The notes below the pieces were generated by a model, which saw nothing but the letters and a program-made list of their open reading frames with translations, made no database searches and was not told where the DNA came from. Of a stretch of 64,000 nucleotides of DNA, positions 48,623 to 63,004 are shown in pieces. How positions within the stretch are numbered: position 1 is the first letter of the stretch; every line of letters starts with the position of its first letter. Both the position numbers and the translations under genes were made by a program. Origin of the DNA: Amoebidium appalachense (Eukaryota; Ichthyosporea); NCBI GenBank assembly GCA_963693365.1, contig CAVNZM010000016.1, positions 4,030,001-4,094,000 on the forward strand. The letters run 5' to 3'.

Positions 48623-50412
48623 AGAATTTTGTAATGATGTGTTTCTCAAGCCAATCAATACATCTAATAAACAGGTCATAGTTGCGTGTGTTTAGTATAA
48701 AATCAAGGATGTTGCAATTTACAGGTAGGCTATCTTTCTGAGTGTCTGGATGTGTCGTGTGTGTGCTGCGGTGTTATGTGGTCTATCAAACTACATTTGG
48801 CAATACATGACCGTTTAAACTGGTGTGTGTACGACATATAAGTGCATGAGGAACGATATGTATCGCATATTTGATTATAAATAGTCACCTTCTGTGTATT
48901 GGTGCATGCGCACTGCCTGAGTCCCTGCGACCATATCTTGTTTCAATGGCGGCCTGGATCCATCCTGGGCCGTCAGCCCCCCCCCCCCCCCCTCCCCCCC
49001 CGTCCCGGGGGTGCATATGCCACAAAGGCAAACACCTCTTCCCTTTCCCTCTGGATCCCACCCCCCCCCCTCTCCCCCTCTCCGGATCCCCCCCCCCCCC
49101 CCCCCCCCCCCCTCGGCCTCCCCTCCCCCCCGGGCCCCATTTTTGTCTCTCTCTTTCCCCTCCCCCCCCCCCCCCCCCCCCCCCCTTAGGTATCGACGGG
49201 GGAGCTTCCTAGAAGCCCCGTCTCCTGAGTTCCTATCTATATTTTTCTTGCTTCTGCTTACTGCTGCAACTTTAACCCCCGGCCTTTCCCACTGCCCTTG
49301 CCTGCATAAGCAACCCTGCTCGTCTCTGATCAAGACGGGTGACCTACTCATGTTCAAGTGAAACAGTATCTGAGTTGGGTTTCGTTAACGAGGGGAATAG
49401 GTCGAAACTCGGGTACTGTGGATGACGTGGGCCCCCCCTGAGGATGGGCTCTGCTTATTATGCATACTCTTTATGTATGGCTTGCATTCTGCATCGTGTT
49501 ATCCGTTTGTTCTTGTGTACTTCGTACTTTTTGACGCATTCAAAACCCCCCCCCCCCCCCCCCGGGGTCCAACACACACACACACACACACACACACATC
49601 AAGACACGACGCACACACGTTTTTCCACCAGACAGCTGGGATGAAGCTGCTAGTATCATCATTCAGGCTGTTGCTTCTCAGTATGGCCGTACACATTGTG
49701 CATTGAACTCATCTCATCCGGCAGCGTATTCACTGAGATCTTATATTCACGGTGTTTGTGACTCCTGGCATCCACTTAATTCAAGTTTGTTTTGACTTAA
49801 CTAAATTATAATGATGATATATCCTCGTCATGGCAGCATGCATATGCCCTTGCGTAAGGCAGCAATCACGTATTCGCCTGAACCAACAACAGTTATTCCC
49901 CCCCCCCCCCCCCCCCCCTCCCCCCCCCCCCCCCCCCCCCCGCCCCCAAAAAAATAAAAATAAAATAAAAATAAAATAAAAATAAAATAAAAATAAAACA
50001 ATAGGGCCGCGGGGTGCCCTTCTCGACCCCAGCAAACACACACACACACTGCTGGTATGGCTGCCTCCTTAGTTCTGAATAATCACCCAGACTATTACTG
50101 CATTAAGTCTGCCCGCAAACCTGCCTGGCCAGTGTCTTTTGCTTCCCTCCTGTGTCCTCCCCCCCCCCCCCTCCCCCCCCCCCCCCCCCCCCTCCTCTTA
50201 CCCCCCTGCGCCCCTTCCCCTCAACCTCGTGCGACAAACCTGCCCTGGTTTTTGGCAACTGCGAAGAGTGTGCAGGCCGTGGTACTACATTGAAACTTTA
50301 AGGGTGGCCGGTCCATGGGTGGGTGGGTAACCCGCTAGCGCTACCCGCGAGAGCTCGAGTTGGGGTAAACAGTGACTGAGTGGGTTTTTCTTGGTGGTGG
50401 TGGTGGTGGTTG

Positions 50413-50456
<44 letters not shown>

Positions 50457-51543
50457 CTGCTCCCACTCCCCTGAAGAGCCCGTGGGAAATCGTCCAAAAA
50501 GTCTGGAAAATTCCTAAACGTTTTGTGGAAATTTAATAGAACTCTGTTCTGAAACACAACCGATCATATGACCATACGTGCATGCACCTGTACAATGTTG
50601 GAGCTCCCCCCCCCTGTCCCCAACAACCCACCCACCCACCCAATGCATGCGCATGGTGTGACTAATCATTAGTCCGCCTCTCAAAAAAAAAAAAAAAAAA
50701 AAAAAAAAAACAATCCTGCTTCTCTACCCCCTCACCCTTCCCCTTCCCCCCGAACCACATTCCCCCCTCCCACAATAGGTACATGTCTCGTTGTGTATAA
50801 GCCTGATTCAGGCTCGCTTTATGCCCAACTGTTTATTTTTAGTCTCAAAAGTTGAACAGAACAGAAACCCGTGCACATAATTCTCTCCGGCACATGCTTG
50901 CTCAACTGTAATGGCACCGACATACTTTTATTAGGTAGCAGAACAATGAGACGAAACACTGTCACACACACTGAGACTTGCAAAACAGTGTTTTTATGTT
51001 TTTGAATAGTAAAAAAGCTAAACCGGGTACCTGGTTCTTTACAATCACAGAGTCTTCTGTAACACACTGTGGTCCTCTGTAGGGGTACAAGCGGAAAAAT
51101 CCCCCCCCCCCCCCCCCCCCCCCCTCCCCCCACACCCACACCCACCCATCCACCCACAAACTCCCACTCATCCACCCACCCACCTTGCAATACATGGGTA
51201 ATAACCACACCACCATCACCCCAGCAAAAGCTATTCGGTGCAAACACAAAGCTGAGCGGGTATGTATCAACTGAATAAGTCTCGACAAAACGAACAAACA
51301 AGCAAACCAATAAAAGAGACTTTGCACTATACTGAACACAAGCAGAGAAAAAACACTTCAGGCTAGCTTCCACTTGAAGCCTATATAACCCATCCAAAAC
51401 TAAAAACTCCCTTGCACACCAATACCCAATGGGAAGTTCGAATTTTAGTTTCAAATACACATCCTTCAAAATATCTCGTGCATATCCACTCCCACGGAAA
51501 ATATTTCTTAGGCACACCTCCGTATATCTCGCGTTGAATATAT
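47138..51543. other. Region downstream of the ALIX stop: no gene recognised
   Basis: Contains (CA)n at 48018-48050, G-runs at 48170-48220, a T-run plus (GT)n at 48520-48620, C-rich tracts at 48979-49185, the 49186-49545 SINE-like element, a C-run with (AAAAT)n at 49900-49998, a C-rich tract at 50158-50210, a G-run at 50418-50456 and an A-run at 50680-50710. The ALIX 3' UTR must begin at 51543 going left; no polyadenylation signal could be chosen. Short ORFs here (47611-47835, 50819-51517, both minus) match nothing I know. Confidence 0.5.
49186..49545 (+). mobile_element. Full-length SINE-like element with poly(C) tail (subfamily A)
   Basis: 360 bp on the plus strand, from TTAGGTATCGACGGGGG with the same hairpin (49200-49225) to GACGCATTCAAAA, followed by 18 C. 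It is nearly collinear with the reverse complement of 9463-9819. The short ORF in its second half ([12 protein letters not shown]) recurs in other copies only because the DNA is repeated; it is probably not a gene. Confidence 0.8.
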
Positions 51544-51708
51544 CTACTTCCGGGGGGGATATTGCTGGCCGTATTGCTGGCCGGGTGGGGGTTGTTGGTA
51601 ACCCTGGGGGGCCTGGCCGTAGGGGGGTTGCGGATAGGCTTGGGGGGGATAGCCGGGCTGGGGGGGTGCACCGTATTGGCCTGGGGGTGGCTGTGCATAC
51701 CCGTACGG
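51544..51708 (-). other. Terminal coding exon of the ALIX homologue: PGY/QQY-rich tail
   Basis: Encodes 54 residues plus stop after a CACACAG acceptor. The peptide is built from Pro/Gln/Tyr/Gly repeats ([26 protein letters not shown]). Such tails in ALIX proteins are disordered and mediate partner binding and self-association. The poly-Pro codons are C-runs, so this exon is exposed to the same homopolymer slippage as the introns. Confidence 0.85.
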
Positions 51709-51747
<39 letters not shown>

Positions 51748-51788
51748 TGTGTGTGTGTGTGTACGTGTGTGTGTTTGTGTGTGTGTGT

Positions 51789-51837
<49 letters not shown>

Positions 51838-52120
51838 TTTTGGGGGGGGGGGGGGGAGGAGGGGGGGCAGTGAACGTGAGTGAGTGAATCTGGGAGTGGG
51901 TGGGTGGATGAGTGAATGAGTGAGGGAGTGGGTGAGTGTGTGTGTTTTGCAGTGGCAGTGTTGAGCGTGCTTATGCAGAATCCGGGTTCATCGATACATG
52001 TGAGTGTATGCGATGATAAACTCCAAGCGAGAGCTTTGAGAAAGATGTATTGGGTGGAGGAAGGGCCACTGACAGGGGTGTGTGTATCTGTCTCTGCGTG
52101 CGGCTATATGTGCGTGTGTT

Positions 52121-52185
<65 letters not shown>

Positions 52186-52215
52186 GTGTGATATCCGTGT
52201 GCAATGAATGTGTGT

Positions 52216-52266
<51 letters not shown>

Positions 52267-52694
52267 TGTGTGTGTGGCGGCGGGGGGGGGGGGGGGGGGG
52301 GGGGGAGGGGGGGGTTACGTGCGCATGTGAACGTGTACATGTGCATGTCCATGTGCGTGTGAAGTGGTTTCGGGGAGAAGAAAGGATGGTAGAGGGGGTG
52401 GGGGGTGGGGGGTACCTGAGCATACTGGGGCTGTTGCTGGGGTGGATAACCACCATACGGGTTGGCAGCCGCATAGCCCCCGTATGCACTCTGTGGCGCA
52501 AATGCTGTGGAATACAGGTGTTAACAATTAGGTTAACATTTGCAAAGAAACAATAACCTTATTTGGAGATGGACGAAAGCAGGGGTCCAACTACCATCCA
52601 TAACACTCGAAGGAAAAGGGAGACGTTCTATTTTTTTCTTTCTTTCTTCCCTTTCCCTTTTTTTTTTTTTTTTTTTTGTTTGGTTTGGGGGTTC

Positions 52695-52745
<51 letters not shown>

Positions 52746-52891
52746 TTTTTAGCAAGGGAGATCGGTTACAGCAGACAGAGGGCGGCAAAAACGAGACCCC
52801 CCCCCCCCCCCCACCACCATAGGCAAGTTCTAACAGACAAAGCACCTACGAAGGTGACGAATCCCCCCCCCCCCCCCCCCCCCCCCTTTTT

Positions 52892-52965
<74 letters not shown>

Positions 52966-53527
52966 GAATGCGGAACACGGTACGAAGTACGCATACACGA
53001 AGGACACATGCAAAGGCAAACATTCAAGTATGCAACATAGCCATGCGCACAGTATGCGTCATAAGCAGAGCCCATCCTCAGGGAGGGCCCAGGAGGGGGG
53101 GGAAGGGGGGGCACGTACCTGCACTGTCATACTGCACAGGCATCCCCGGCTGCGTGGATCGGAAAGAAAGAACACCGATAAGTTACGAAGCGTCATGGAA
53201 TTTCCAATAGATTTCCATTAGTTATCCCAGTATCTATCAACCCCTCGGCTTCACTACCTCCTTTTAGCAGCACAAAATCTCCTTAAAACAGAAACAAATC
53301 CCAGAAATCGTGTTCCTCTCCGTGAATCAAACCAAGGCCATGTTCATATTCGGCAGTGTGTTCTTTTTTTTTGCTCATACCTCCAACAAATTACGTGCTA
53401 TATATCGTGTGTGTATATCGAAACGAAAGGAAAATACAAACCTGAACATCCCAGAAGCTCGTTTGGATCAGTGCACAGAGGTGCGGATGTTATTTGTGTC
53501 TTTGTAGAGGGGATGGGATGGGGTGTG

Positions 53528-53593
<66 letters not shown>

Positions 53594-53831
53594 GCAACCA
53601 GAAGAGTGCTTGATGGGACGACTACAGACGTGGAGGTGATGGAGGAGGAGGACGAGGGGAGAGAGGGAGGGGGGGGGGCATGGAGCAAGGAAAATGTGGG
53701 AAATGCCCGGAGTTGTGTTCGAGCTGGGTGTAACAGCGTTGTGTGCTTTCATGTACAGAAGGGCGGGGTTGGGATTGGCGTGGTCATGTTTTCACCCATT
53801 CTTTCTCAGTTTTTTTTAAGAAGGAGGCGCG

Positions 53832-53915
<84 letters not shown>

Positions 53916-54087
53916 GTTCAAATGTGTTAGGGGTCTCTATTAGTACACACCTGCCACTGGGCGGGTGGTTGCTGCTGTGCCGGTGAGCCCATGGGCCGTG
54001 CGGGGGGTTGTGCTGGACGGGCAGGGGGGGCAGATTGGATCTTTCTGCTGAAAATTGTGAGTGCTATAACAAGCAATTAACCCACGT

Positions 54088-54118
<31 letters not shown>

Positions 54119-55585
54119 ATAAAATAAAATAATAAAAAATAAAATAAAATAAAAAATAAAATAAAATCTCAACCTCCCGCACAGGAACACATTGATTACC
54201 GCGAATCTTCCCTTTCCACAAGTGACCTGCAAAGAACCAACCAACCCCCCTCCCCCCCCCCCCCCCTCCTCCCCCCCTCTCAATGAGAGAACAAGGAAAA
54301 AAAAAACCCGCACCTCTTGTACTCCTCCAGCTCCTCCTTCCGTGCGTGGCAAAAGTCGATGCATTTGCCTTGGAACTTGAGCAGCCGGTTTGTCAGGTCG
54401 GCATAGAACTGAAGTTGGGGGAAGGGGACGCGTTAGAGAGTACGAAGTGCACACACACGACACAAGGGGGGGGAGGGAGGGGGGGGGGGGGGGGGGGGGG
54501 AGGTGGGGTGGGGATAAATGAAAGGTGATCTTCCCCCCGGTCATTCGTGCACACACACAAGGCACAACCACCCACCCACACATCACACCTATCCCCCCCC
54601 CCCCCCCCCCCCCCTCTCTCAAAAAAAATAACAACCCAACCAAAATACCCCCCCCCCCCCCCAAAAAAAGGGGACCCATCCACCCCCCCCCCCCCCCTCC
54701 CTCCCTACACACACCCATTCACCCCCCCCCCCCCCCAACCACAACCCCTCCCCCCCCTCCACCCATCCACGCCACCTTCTCCCCCCCCCCCCCTTCTCCC
54801 CCCCCCCCCCCCCTTCCCTCCCTCCCTCCCAAACACCACCACCACACACACACCTGCTGCCCCTCGTGCAGGTTCTGGCTCAGCTCACTGAACTTGTCAT
54901 ATGCAATGCCCAGGTTGCGCAAAACAGTCTCCCTCTTGCGTGAAAGGTCGCTGGTAGACGCTAGACGGTGAAACTCTTGCGCCTTAACCTATTCAAGGAG
55001 GAAGAAAGGTGACGTGTCAGTGTCCATATGAACGATTAAGTCGGTAATTCTCCATGATTCCTTTATTATGGCATATGCGAATTTCCTAGAATAATAAATC
55101 CAAGTTTCACCCATTATCCTCATTATCATCAAGGTCGATGTGTTGACAGGCATATGTTTTTTACTTGTGCGTCATTCCGTCCTGTTCGATATTTGATTAT
55201 CATCTTGTTGTGATAAATGTAAATGTGATAAATGTAAATACCTGGCAAATGCACGATTTAAGCCCAGGCCCAAGACCCTTCATCCTTGTGCATGGCTTTA
55301 ATTATAAAGTATGCTGAAGTTGTGCCATGCATAGTATTATTGAAGCGTTATGAAAAAAATTAAGTTCACATGCAGGTTTGAACTTTAAAAGGTGCACATG
55401 CGGTTTATCTCTTTAAAAGACGTGCACTAAATTAGAGCTCCAAAAGGTATAATAACGGCTGAAACATTTTTAACCTCTTCCAGCACATACTTTGATCTCG
55501 TCCACCAGTTTCTTCTGTGCCTTGACGTTGTCGTCAATCTCTTTCTGCGCCGGTCCATACGTGGCCTGCACCCAACACAGCACCG

Positions 55586-55629
<44 letters not shown>

Positions 55630-55991
55630 GCTTTGGGTGTACCAGAGGAGGAGGAGGAGGGCGGGTGTGAGTAGGGCGGGCTGCGGGGGAAGGGAGGGGG
55701 GAGGGGTGGAAGGACGGGGGGGGGGGCATGTCCATGAATGGGGCAAACCTATGTAGGCTACAAACAAGCCAGGAGACAAAACGAGTAAAGCCAATGTATG
55801 CACTTGCACATGCTGTTCATGCGCACACCTGTGTGTGTGCCTGAGCGGGTTTGTATTGTGTGTGTGCGCGTGTGTGTGCCTGCCTGTACCTGTGTGTGTG
55901 CACGAGTGTGTGTATGAGTGTTTGCGCGGGGATGTGTGTATGTGTGTGTGTCTGTGCGGGTGCGCATGAATGCGTGCGTGTGTGCACGTGT

Positions 55992-56032
<41 letters not shown>

Positions 56033-56424
56033 TGTGAGTTGTGTGTGTGCGCGTGCGCACGCGCAGGCGTGTGTGCATGTGCCTGTACACGCACATGTAT
56101 GTGTGCTGCAGTGGTGTGTGCACCGTGCACCCCATACCTTCATATGGTCGTTTATGACGGCATTTTCATCCGACGCAGAAGAGGAAGCAGCAATCAGCTT
56201 TGCCTCTGTGTGTACAAAAGAGAACATAAGCAAACGAAGACAGAAGGGAAAATAAACAAAAGTGCACGCAATTACACATTATTGCCTGTGCAATCCCCCC
56301 CCCTCCCCCTCCCCCTCCCCCCAAACCCCACAACACACACACACACACAAAACCCTCACACACACATCGCAAACAATGAGCCGTCTGATTTCCGAGTGCA
56401 GGGCCAACCTAAGAAGGTACATGC

Positions 56425-56478
<54 letters not shown>

Positions 56479-56830
56479 ACCACCACCCACCCCACCACCA
56501 CCACCACAACCCAGATGCACACACAAAGAAAAAAAAAAAGGGGGGGGGGGGGGAAAGATGCAACATTGACGTAGGAGCAAGCAAGCAATCAAGGTTTCAC
56601 GAAAGGGGTGCGGGAGGAGGAGGAGGAGATGGTGGTGATTGTGTATGTGAGCGAGCGAGTGAGCGAGCGATTGAGTGTGTGAGTGTGTGTGTTGGTGTGT
56701 GTGTTTGGAGGGGGGGGGAGGGTGTTACCGATCTGCTTGTCCCTTGCCTGGACAGTCTGAATCATTTCCTTGAGTGTGGGCACAGCCTGCAGATCAAAAA
56801 CAGGTCAAAATGTCATGTTTTTTTCCTTTT

Positions 56831-56861
<31 letters not shown>

Positions 56862-58125
56862 GGGGGGGAAGGGGGGCGGACGGGGGCACGTCTTTGAAGT
56901 GAAAGACACAAGGAAAGAGAGAGAGAGAAAGGGGCGGGGAGGGGGGGGGGGGGGGGGGGGGGACCGGCTAGGAAAGCAATTAATGGGTAAGCAAAGAGTG
57001 GTGTCGTACCATAGAAATGTCGTCTGGGCCACAACATGGTCTTCCCTCCCTTTTTGCCTCTTCTTCCAACACACAATGTATAACACAAATCCACCGACAT
57101 ATTGTCCACGTCCCCTCCCCCCACCCACCCCCTTCCCTGCCCTTAAAAAGACGTGTGTGTGCGTGCACACACACACACCAAGGCACAGATACACACACAA
57201 TTCTCTTCATTACCCCCCTTTTCTTTATCCCCCCCCCCCCCCCCCCCTTCCCCCACGGGAAGAAACCCGCATCCACCGCACCGACATACACTTCTCTCCC
57301 ATGCCCCCCCCCCCCCCCCCCCCCCCCAATCAAAGCACACACGTACACGCAAACAACACACACCACCCACACACACACACCAGCGGCACCCTTGGCAACG
57401 AGGGGAGAGCAGGGGGAGACGCAAAGAGGGGGGACGGAAGTTCATTCAATGAAAGGAACACAAGAACAACGAAACGCAACAGAAATTGGAATAAAAGGTA
57501 CGACCTATGTCACCCACTATGCACACACCTGGCGCAGGGAGTCATATGACGTCAGCATGTCTCTGAGGGTCTTGATTAGCTGCTTGACCGAGTCGGGCTG
57601 GGTCTGGGCCGACCCGGATGGAAGCATGGCCGCTAGGTCCTGCGGGATGTAATTATGTTAGACCACTGTGTGCATGGTGTGATGCAGGGAGTACTTTTAT
57701 AGAAACACTGTGTGCACGGTGTAATGCAAGAGGTACATTTGTTAAAGGACTGTGTGCATTGTGTCATGCAAGAGGTGCTTTTGTTCATAAAGATGCGTGC
57801 ATGGGGTGTGCTTGGTGGCTTTCATATTACCGCGATAAATATACTTGTCAACGCTTCAAAGTGCATGCATTGGCCACTAGGTCATGCAGGAGGTACTCTT
57901 GTTGGGGTGTGTACAAATAAGACCAAATCAAAGCGCTGCATGCATAAGATACTCTTGAATACAGCCCATCTTCAGGGGGTTTGTTTCGACCCTTGAAATC
58001 TCACTCACCCCGGGGGAGGAGGGGAGGAGGAGGGGGAAGGGTTAAATTGTGTTACAACAGAGTCGAACTACACATCCTCGATGGACAACACAACACAGAT
58101 TTGCAAAAAAAAAAAAAAAAAAAAA

Positions 58126-58157
<32 letters not shown>

Positions 58158-58353
58158 GTTCTTACGTCTGTGTGGCACAGGGTGTCCATGATGTTATAGT
58201 TCTCCTCAAACTTCTTCTTGACCGTGGCATCGGCCTGGATGGCAATGTCCAGCTTGGACTTGAACATGCGCGCCTCCTCCCTGCATGCACACACACACAC
58301 ACGTACACGTATGCATGTGTAAGCCCATTACCCTCCCCCCCCCCCTCCCCCCC

Positions 58354-58399
<46 letters not shown>

Positions 58400-59233
58400 C
58401 CACACAAACACTCACACGCGTACGTGTGCAAATTAATCACGCTTCCCCTCCTCTAATGAACGTAAGTTTACACCTATTAGATGCCCCCCCCCCCCCCCCC
58501 CCCCCCCCCTCCCCGCCCCCCCCACACACACATGTGCCACATGTGTTGAGCCATCCCCCCCCCCCCCCCTCCCCTTTCCCCCCTCCTCCTTGAATGCTCC
58601 ATCCGACAGTCGTTACTGCTGAAATCCCTGGTGTGCCCGTGTCTGCCTTGAGACGAGATGTAATAAATATTAATCAGCTACTTTCACTACTCTGCAGAGC
58701 TTAGCAACAGGAGGGAGGGAGGAATGGAGGTGGGGGAGGAAGGCAGCAAGGGGGAAGCCGTGTTTAGGGGGCGGAGGTGGAGGAGGAGAGAACAATTCAC
58801 GCCCGCGGTGAAGGGCAGGGGCGTGGGGGGTGGGGGGTGGGGGGGGGGGGGAGGAGGCGGGAAGGATTTGTACCTCAGCTCCTTTGTGAGGGTTGCGGAT
58901 GGCGTGCGGGTCCACTCTGCAATGTGTTTGTTGCGCATGGAGTCATCCTCCGTCTCCTCAGCATCAAGCTGACGCAGGGCCTACAATAAAATAAAACATA
59001 TAAAAAAAAAAGAAAGAAAAAGAAAAAACAGAAAGTGAAAAGAAGAGAAGGAAGAATGAAAGAACGGGAACAAACAAGAAAGGAAAAAGAAACAGGCCGA
59101 AACCAAGAAGGACTGGATTAGTGCTCCGCCAGAATACTGACGAAGGAATCAAATGCAACGATCAACACACAAAGTAACAACACATAACAACGTGTAACTC
59201 ATGGCCAAGTGTGGGGAGCCACCCCCCCCCCCC

Positions 59234-59264
<31 letters not shown>

Positions 59265-59500
59265 ACGGGCACGCACAAGCACACGCACACACACGGGCAC
59301 GCACAAGCACAAGCACACCCACACACATACACACACGAACAAACAAAGGCACACCAACCAACCCATCCACAGGTCCTCCAAAAGCCCCACATGTCTATAG
59401 AGTGCCCCCCCCCCCCCCCCCCCCCCCCTCCCAAAAAAAAACCCCACCACCACGAAACCACCCACACACGCACACATGCTCACGCGCGCACACGCGCGTA

Positions 59501-59571
<71 letters not shown>

Positions 59572-59633
59572 AGGCACACCCACACACACATGCCCCCTCC
59601 CCTGCCCCCCCCCCCCCCCCCCTTCCCCTCCCT

Positions 59634-59694
<61 letters not shown>

Positions 59695-59702
59695 ACCACC
59701 AC

Positions 59703-59737
<35 letters not shown>

Positions 59738-60413
59738 AACAAACAAATAAAACCCTCTCCCACACACCTCCTGCAACAGCTCCAAGTTATTCTGGCTCAG
59801 TGTGCGCATGTTGTCAATCTTGTCCCTCAGACCACCCACGCCGCCATCCTTCCGGCACTTTGCGGACTTTTCCAGAACGGATGCGGGAACACCCTGGGGC
59901 TGCTGCATGGCATCGAGGGCTGCTGGCATGCTGACCTCTGCAAGCGCACTGTGTGCATGCACAGGGGTGAAATTGTCAGGATGGAAATTTTTACACCACT
60001 ACAAACCCCACCCAGCACACAAGCACAGAGAGACTTAGCTCGCATGCAAGCACACGTATTGGCACAGGCAAAAGCATGTACATGTACATGCCACATGTAA
60101 AATCCCCTTGTTTGGGCGGTTGCTTCGGGGGGGAGGTTACAACGTGTTACAGAGTACAGAGTACACCATTATACATTCAAAGTAAATACCATAATACATA
60201 TTTCCCACAAGAAGCCCAAACAATCACTGTAAGTAACGTGTGCGCGCCCGGGAGGGGGAAGGGGAGGGCAGGGGGCTAAATTACTTTTGGGATGCTGCGA
60301 CCTGTGCGTCCAGTTTATCGCATTCCCCTTTGACCAACCGCTTAACCTCCTCCACATAGCGGGAATAGGCACGACGGATGGCGATGGGCTTAAGCCCGGA
60401 CAGAAGGTCCTCG

Positions 60414-60471
<58 letters not shown>

Positions 60472-60724
60472 GGGGAGGGGGGGGGGGGCGGGCGGGGGTG
60501 GGGGGAGGGGGGGGAAGAGGGGAGAGGAGGAGAGGCGGGGGATTGAGTGTGAGTTTGTGTTTGTGTTGGGGGATGGTGGGAGGGGGAAAGGGGGGGGGGG
60601 GGGGGGAGGGGGGTGAGTGAGTGAGTGAGTGAATGGGCGAGTGTGTGAGTGATTGAGTGAGTGAGTGAGTGAGTGAGTGAGTGAGTGAGTGAGTGAGTGA
60701 GCGAGCGTGTGTGTGCGTACTTGT

Positions 60725-60769
<45 letters not shown>

Positions 60770-60929
60770 CACAGGGAGAGAGGGAAGGTTTAGAATTGAG
60801 TTGAATTCGACGAAGAACACATTCATGAAAAAAAACACCGACGGGGGCTCCCCCCCCCCCCCCCCCCGCCCCTTCATTTTCTTTTATTTTCCCCTTCCAT
60901 TTTCTTTTCTTTTTTTTTCTTTTTTTTTT

Positions 60930-60976
<47 letters not shown>

Positions 60977-61172
60977 GAGGAGGAAATAAGGAAAATCACA
61001 GAGTACAAAGTACCCATTCACGACGGACAACACAATGTAGGTTCTGCAATGCACCAAAGAATATGCATCATAAGCAGAGCCCATCCTCCGCCGGGGGGGG
61101 GGGGGGGGGGGGGGGGGGGGAGGGCATACACGGTACCCGTTTTCGACCGGAGGGTGGCCCTTTTTTTTTTTT

Positions 61173-61203
<31 letters not shown>

Positions 61204-61544
61204 GGGGGAGAGGAAGGAGGGGGGGAGGAAAGGAGGAGTCACACACCATCATCGAGCTTGGGGGGGTCTGCTTTGACCATGGGTGCCCGTGTGACTGGGT
61301 CGACCTGTGTGGGCACAAGCTCATGGTAGATGGTGTCGTTGTCCTTGAGAATGCTCTTGTACGTGCTGCTGATCTTGTCGGCGAGAGGCTGTGTACGTGT
61401 TTGTACGTGTGTGTGTGTGTGTGTTGGGAAAGGGTGGGGGGGGGGGGTGCGTGTGTGTGTGTGTGTGTGTGTGTGGAGGGGGATGTTAGAGGAGGGATGG
61501 AAGTGGGGGGGGTAGGGGTGGGGGGGTTAGGGGGGTTGTTGTTG

Positions 61545-61589
<45 letters not shown>

Positions 61590-61711
61590 TGTGTGTGTAC
61601 GTGAGTGTGAGTGAGTGAGTGAGTGAGTGTGTTCTTTCTTTCTTCTTTCTTTCCTTTTCTTTTTTTCTTTCTTCCTGTCTTCCTTTCTCTCTCTCTCTCC
61701 TTTTTTTTTTT

Positions 61712-61742
<31 letters not shown>

Positions 61743-62174
61743 GGGAGGGGGGGGAACGGGGAAAGGGGTAGTGTGCTGGTAGTGGTGGTGGTGGTGTTTG
61801 GTTGGTTGGTTGTTTGGGGGGGGGGGGGGGGGGGGGGGGGTTAGAGGTGTTGCAGAGTCAAAAGTACATGCTCACGACGGACAAAACAGGACAGTCTATG
61901 CAAAGGAGAACTCACACAGAGTATGTTTCATACATGGCGCCCATCCTCTGAACCAGAGGGGGGGGGGGGGGAGGGTTCGAATGCGGAACACGGTACGAAG
62001 TACATATACACGACGAGAAGCATGGTGCAGGACACATGCAAAGGCAAACATTCAAGTGTGCAACATCAGCAATGCGCACAGTATGCGTCATAAGCAGAGT
62101 CCATCCTCAGGGGGGGCCCAAGTCATCAATTACGTCTGAGTTTCGGCCCCTGGGCCCGCTTATCGGAGGAGGAA

Positions 62175-62207
<33 letters not shown>

Positions 62208-62353
62208 TGAGTGTGTGTGTGTGGGAGGTTATCTTGTGGTGCGTGCCTAATCTGTGGACGTTTGAGTGTCTGGATTGGGTATGCCCCTTGAGAGAGTGTG
62301 TGCAGTTGTTCGTGTTTGTGTGGATGGGAGGATGGGAGGAGAAGACGAGGGGA

Positions 62354-62432
<79 letters not shown>

Positions 62433-62854
62433 TGTGTGTGTGTGTATAGGGGGGGTGGGGAGAGGGGTCGTCCCTACCGCCACATCGACGTTTGTGTACT
62501 TTGCATACTTCTGCGCCTGCTTCATCTGGGCCTCCGCAATCTGAAGGGGGCAAAAAAAAAAAAAAATGAGTGGAAAGGAGGGCAGGCTGGGGGGTGGGGT
62601 GGGGGGAGGGGGGGAAGTGTATATGCTTTTCATAGGCTTTATGTCTAGACATCTAGTTTTGTACCTTAAGGAGAGGAGTTGGTCTTTTGCCTGCCTAGTG
62701 CCAGAACCGAATCATACTCTTGACTATATGTCGATAACAAACACCCCTTAAAGGGGAGAAAGGAGGGAGGGGAGGGCCGAGGGGGGAGGCGAGGGGGGGG
62801 TCGGGGTGGGGATTTGGATAAAAGGGAACTCACGCAGAGTATGGAGTCATCGGG

Positions 62855-62889
<35 letters not shown>

Positions 62890-62964
62890 TGGTGTTGTGG
62901 GTTTTCGACGGTTTGGGGGCAAAAGGGGGAGGGCAGATGAGCTGGGGTGAGGTTGGGTGGGGTG

Positions 62965-63004
<40 letters not shown>

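Noticed and set aside
49422-49560. Conserved small protein ([12 protein letters not shown]...) recurring in the window
   Set aside because: It recurs only because the SINE-like DNA is repeated; copies in other subfamilies are frameshifted and it starts differently in each.
57650-57915. CRISPR-like array
   Set aside because: Direct repeats without unique spacers of constant length, in a eukaryotic intron; ordinary minisatellite.
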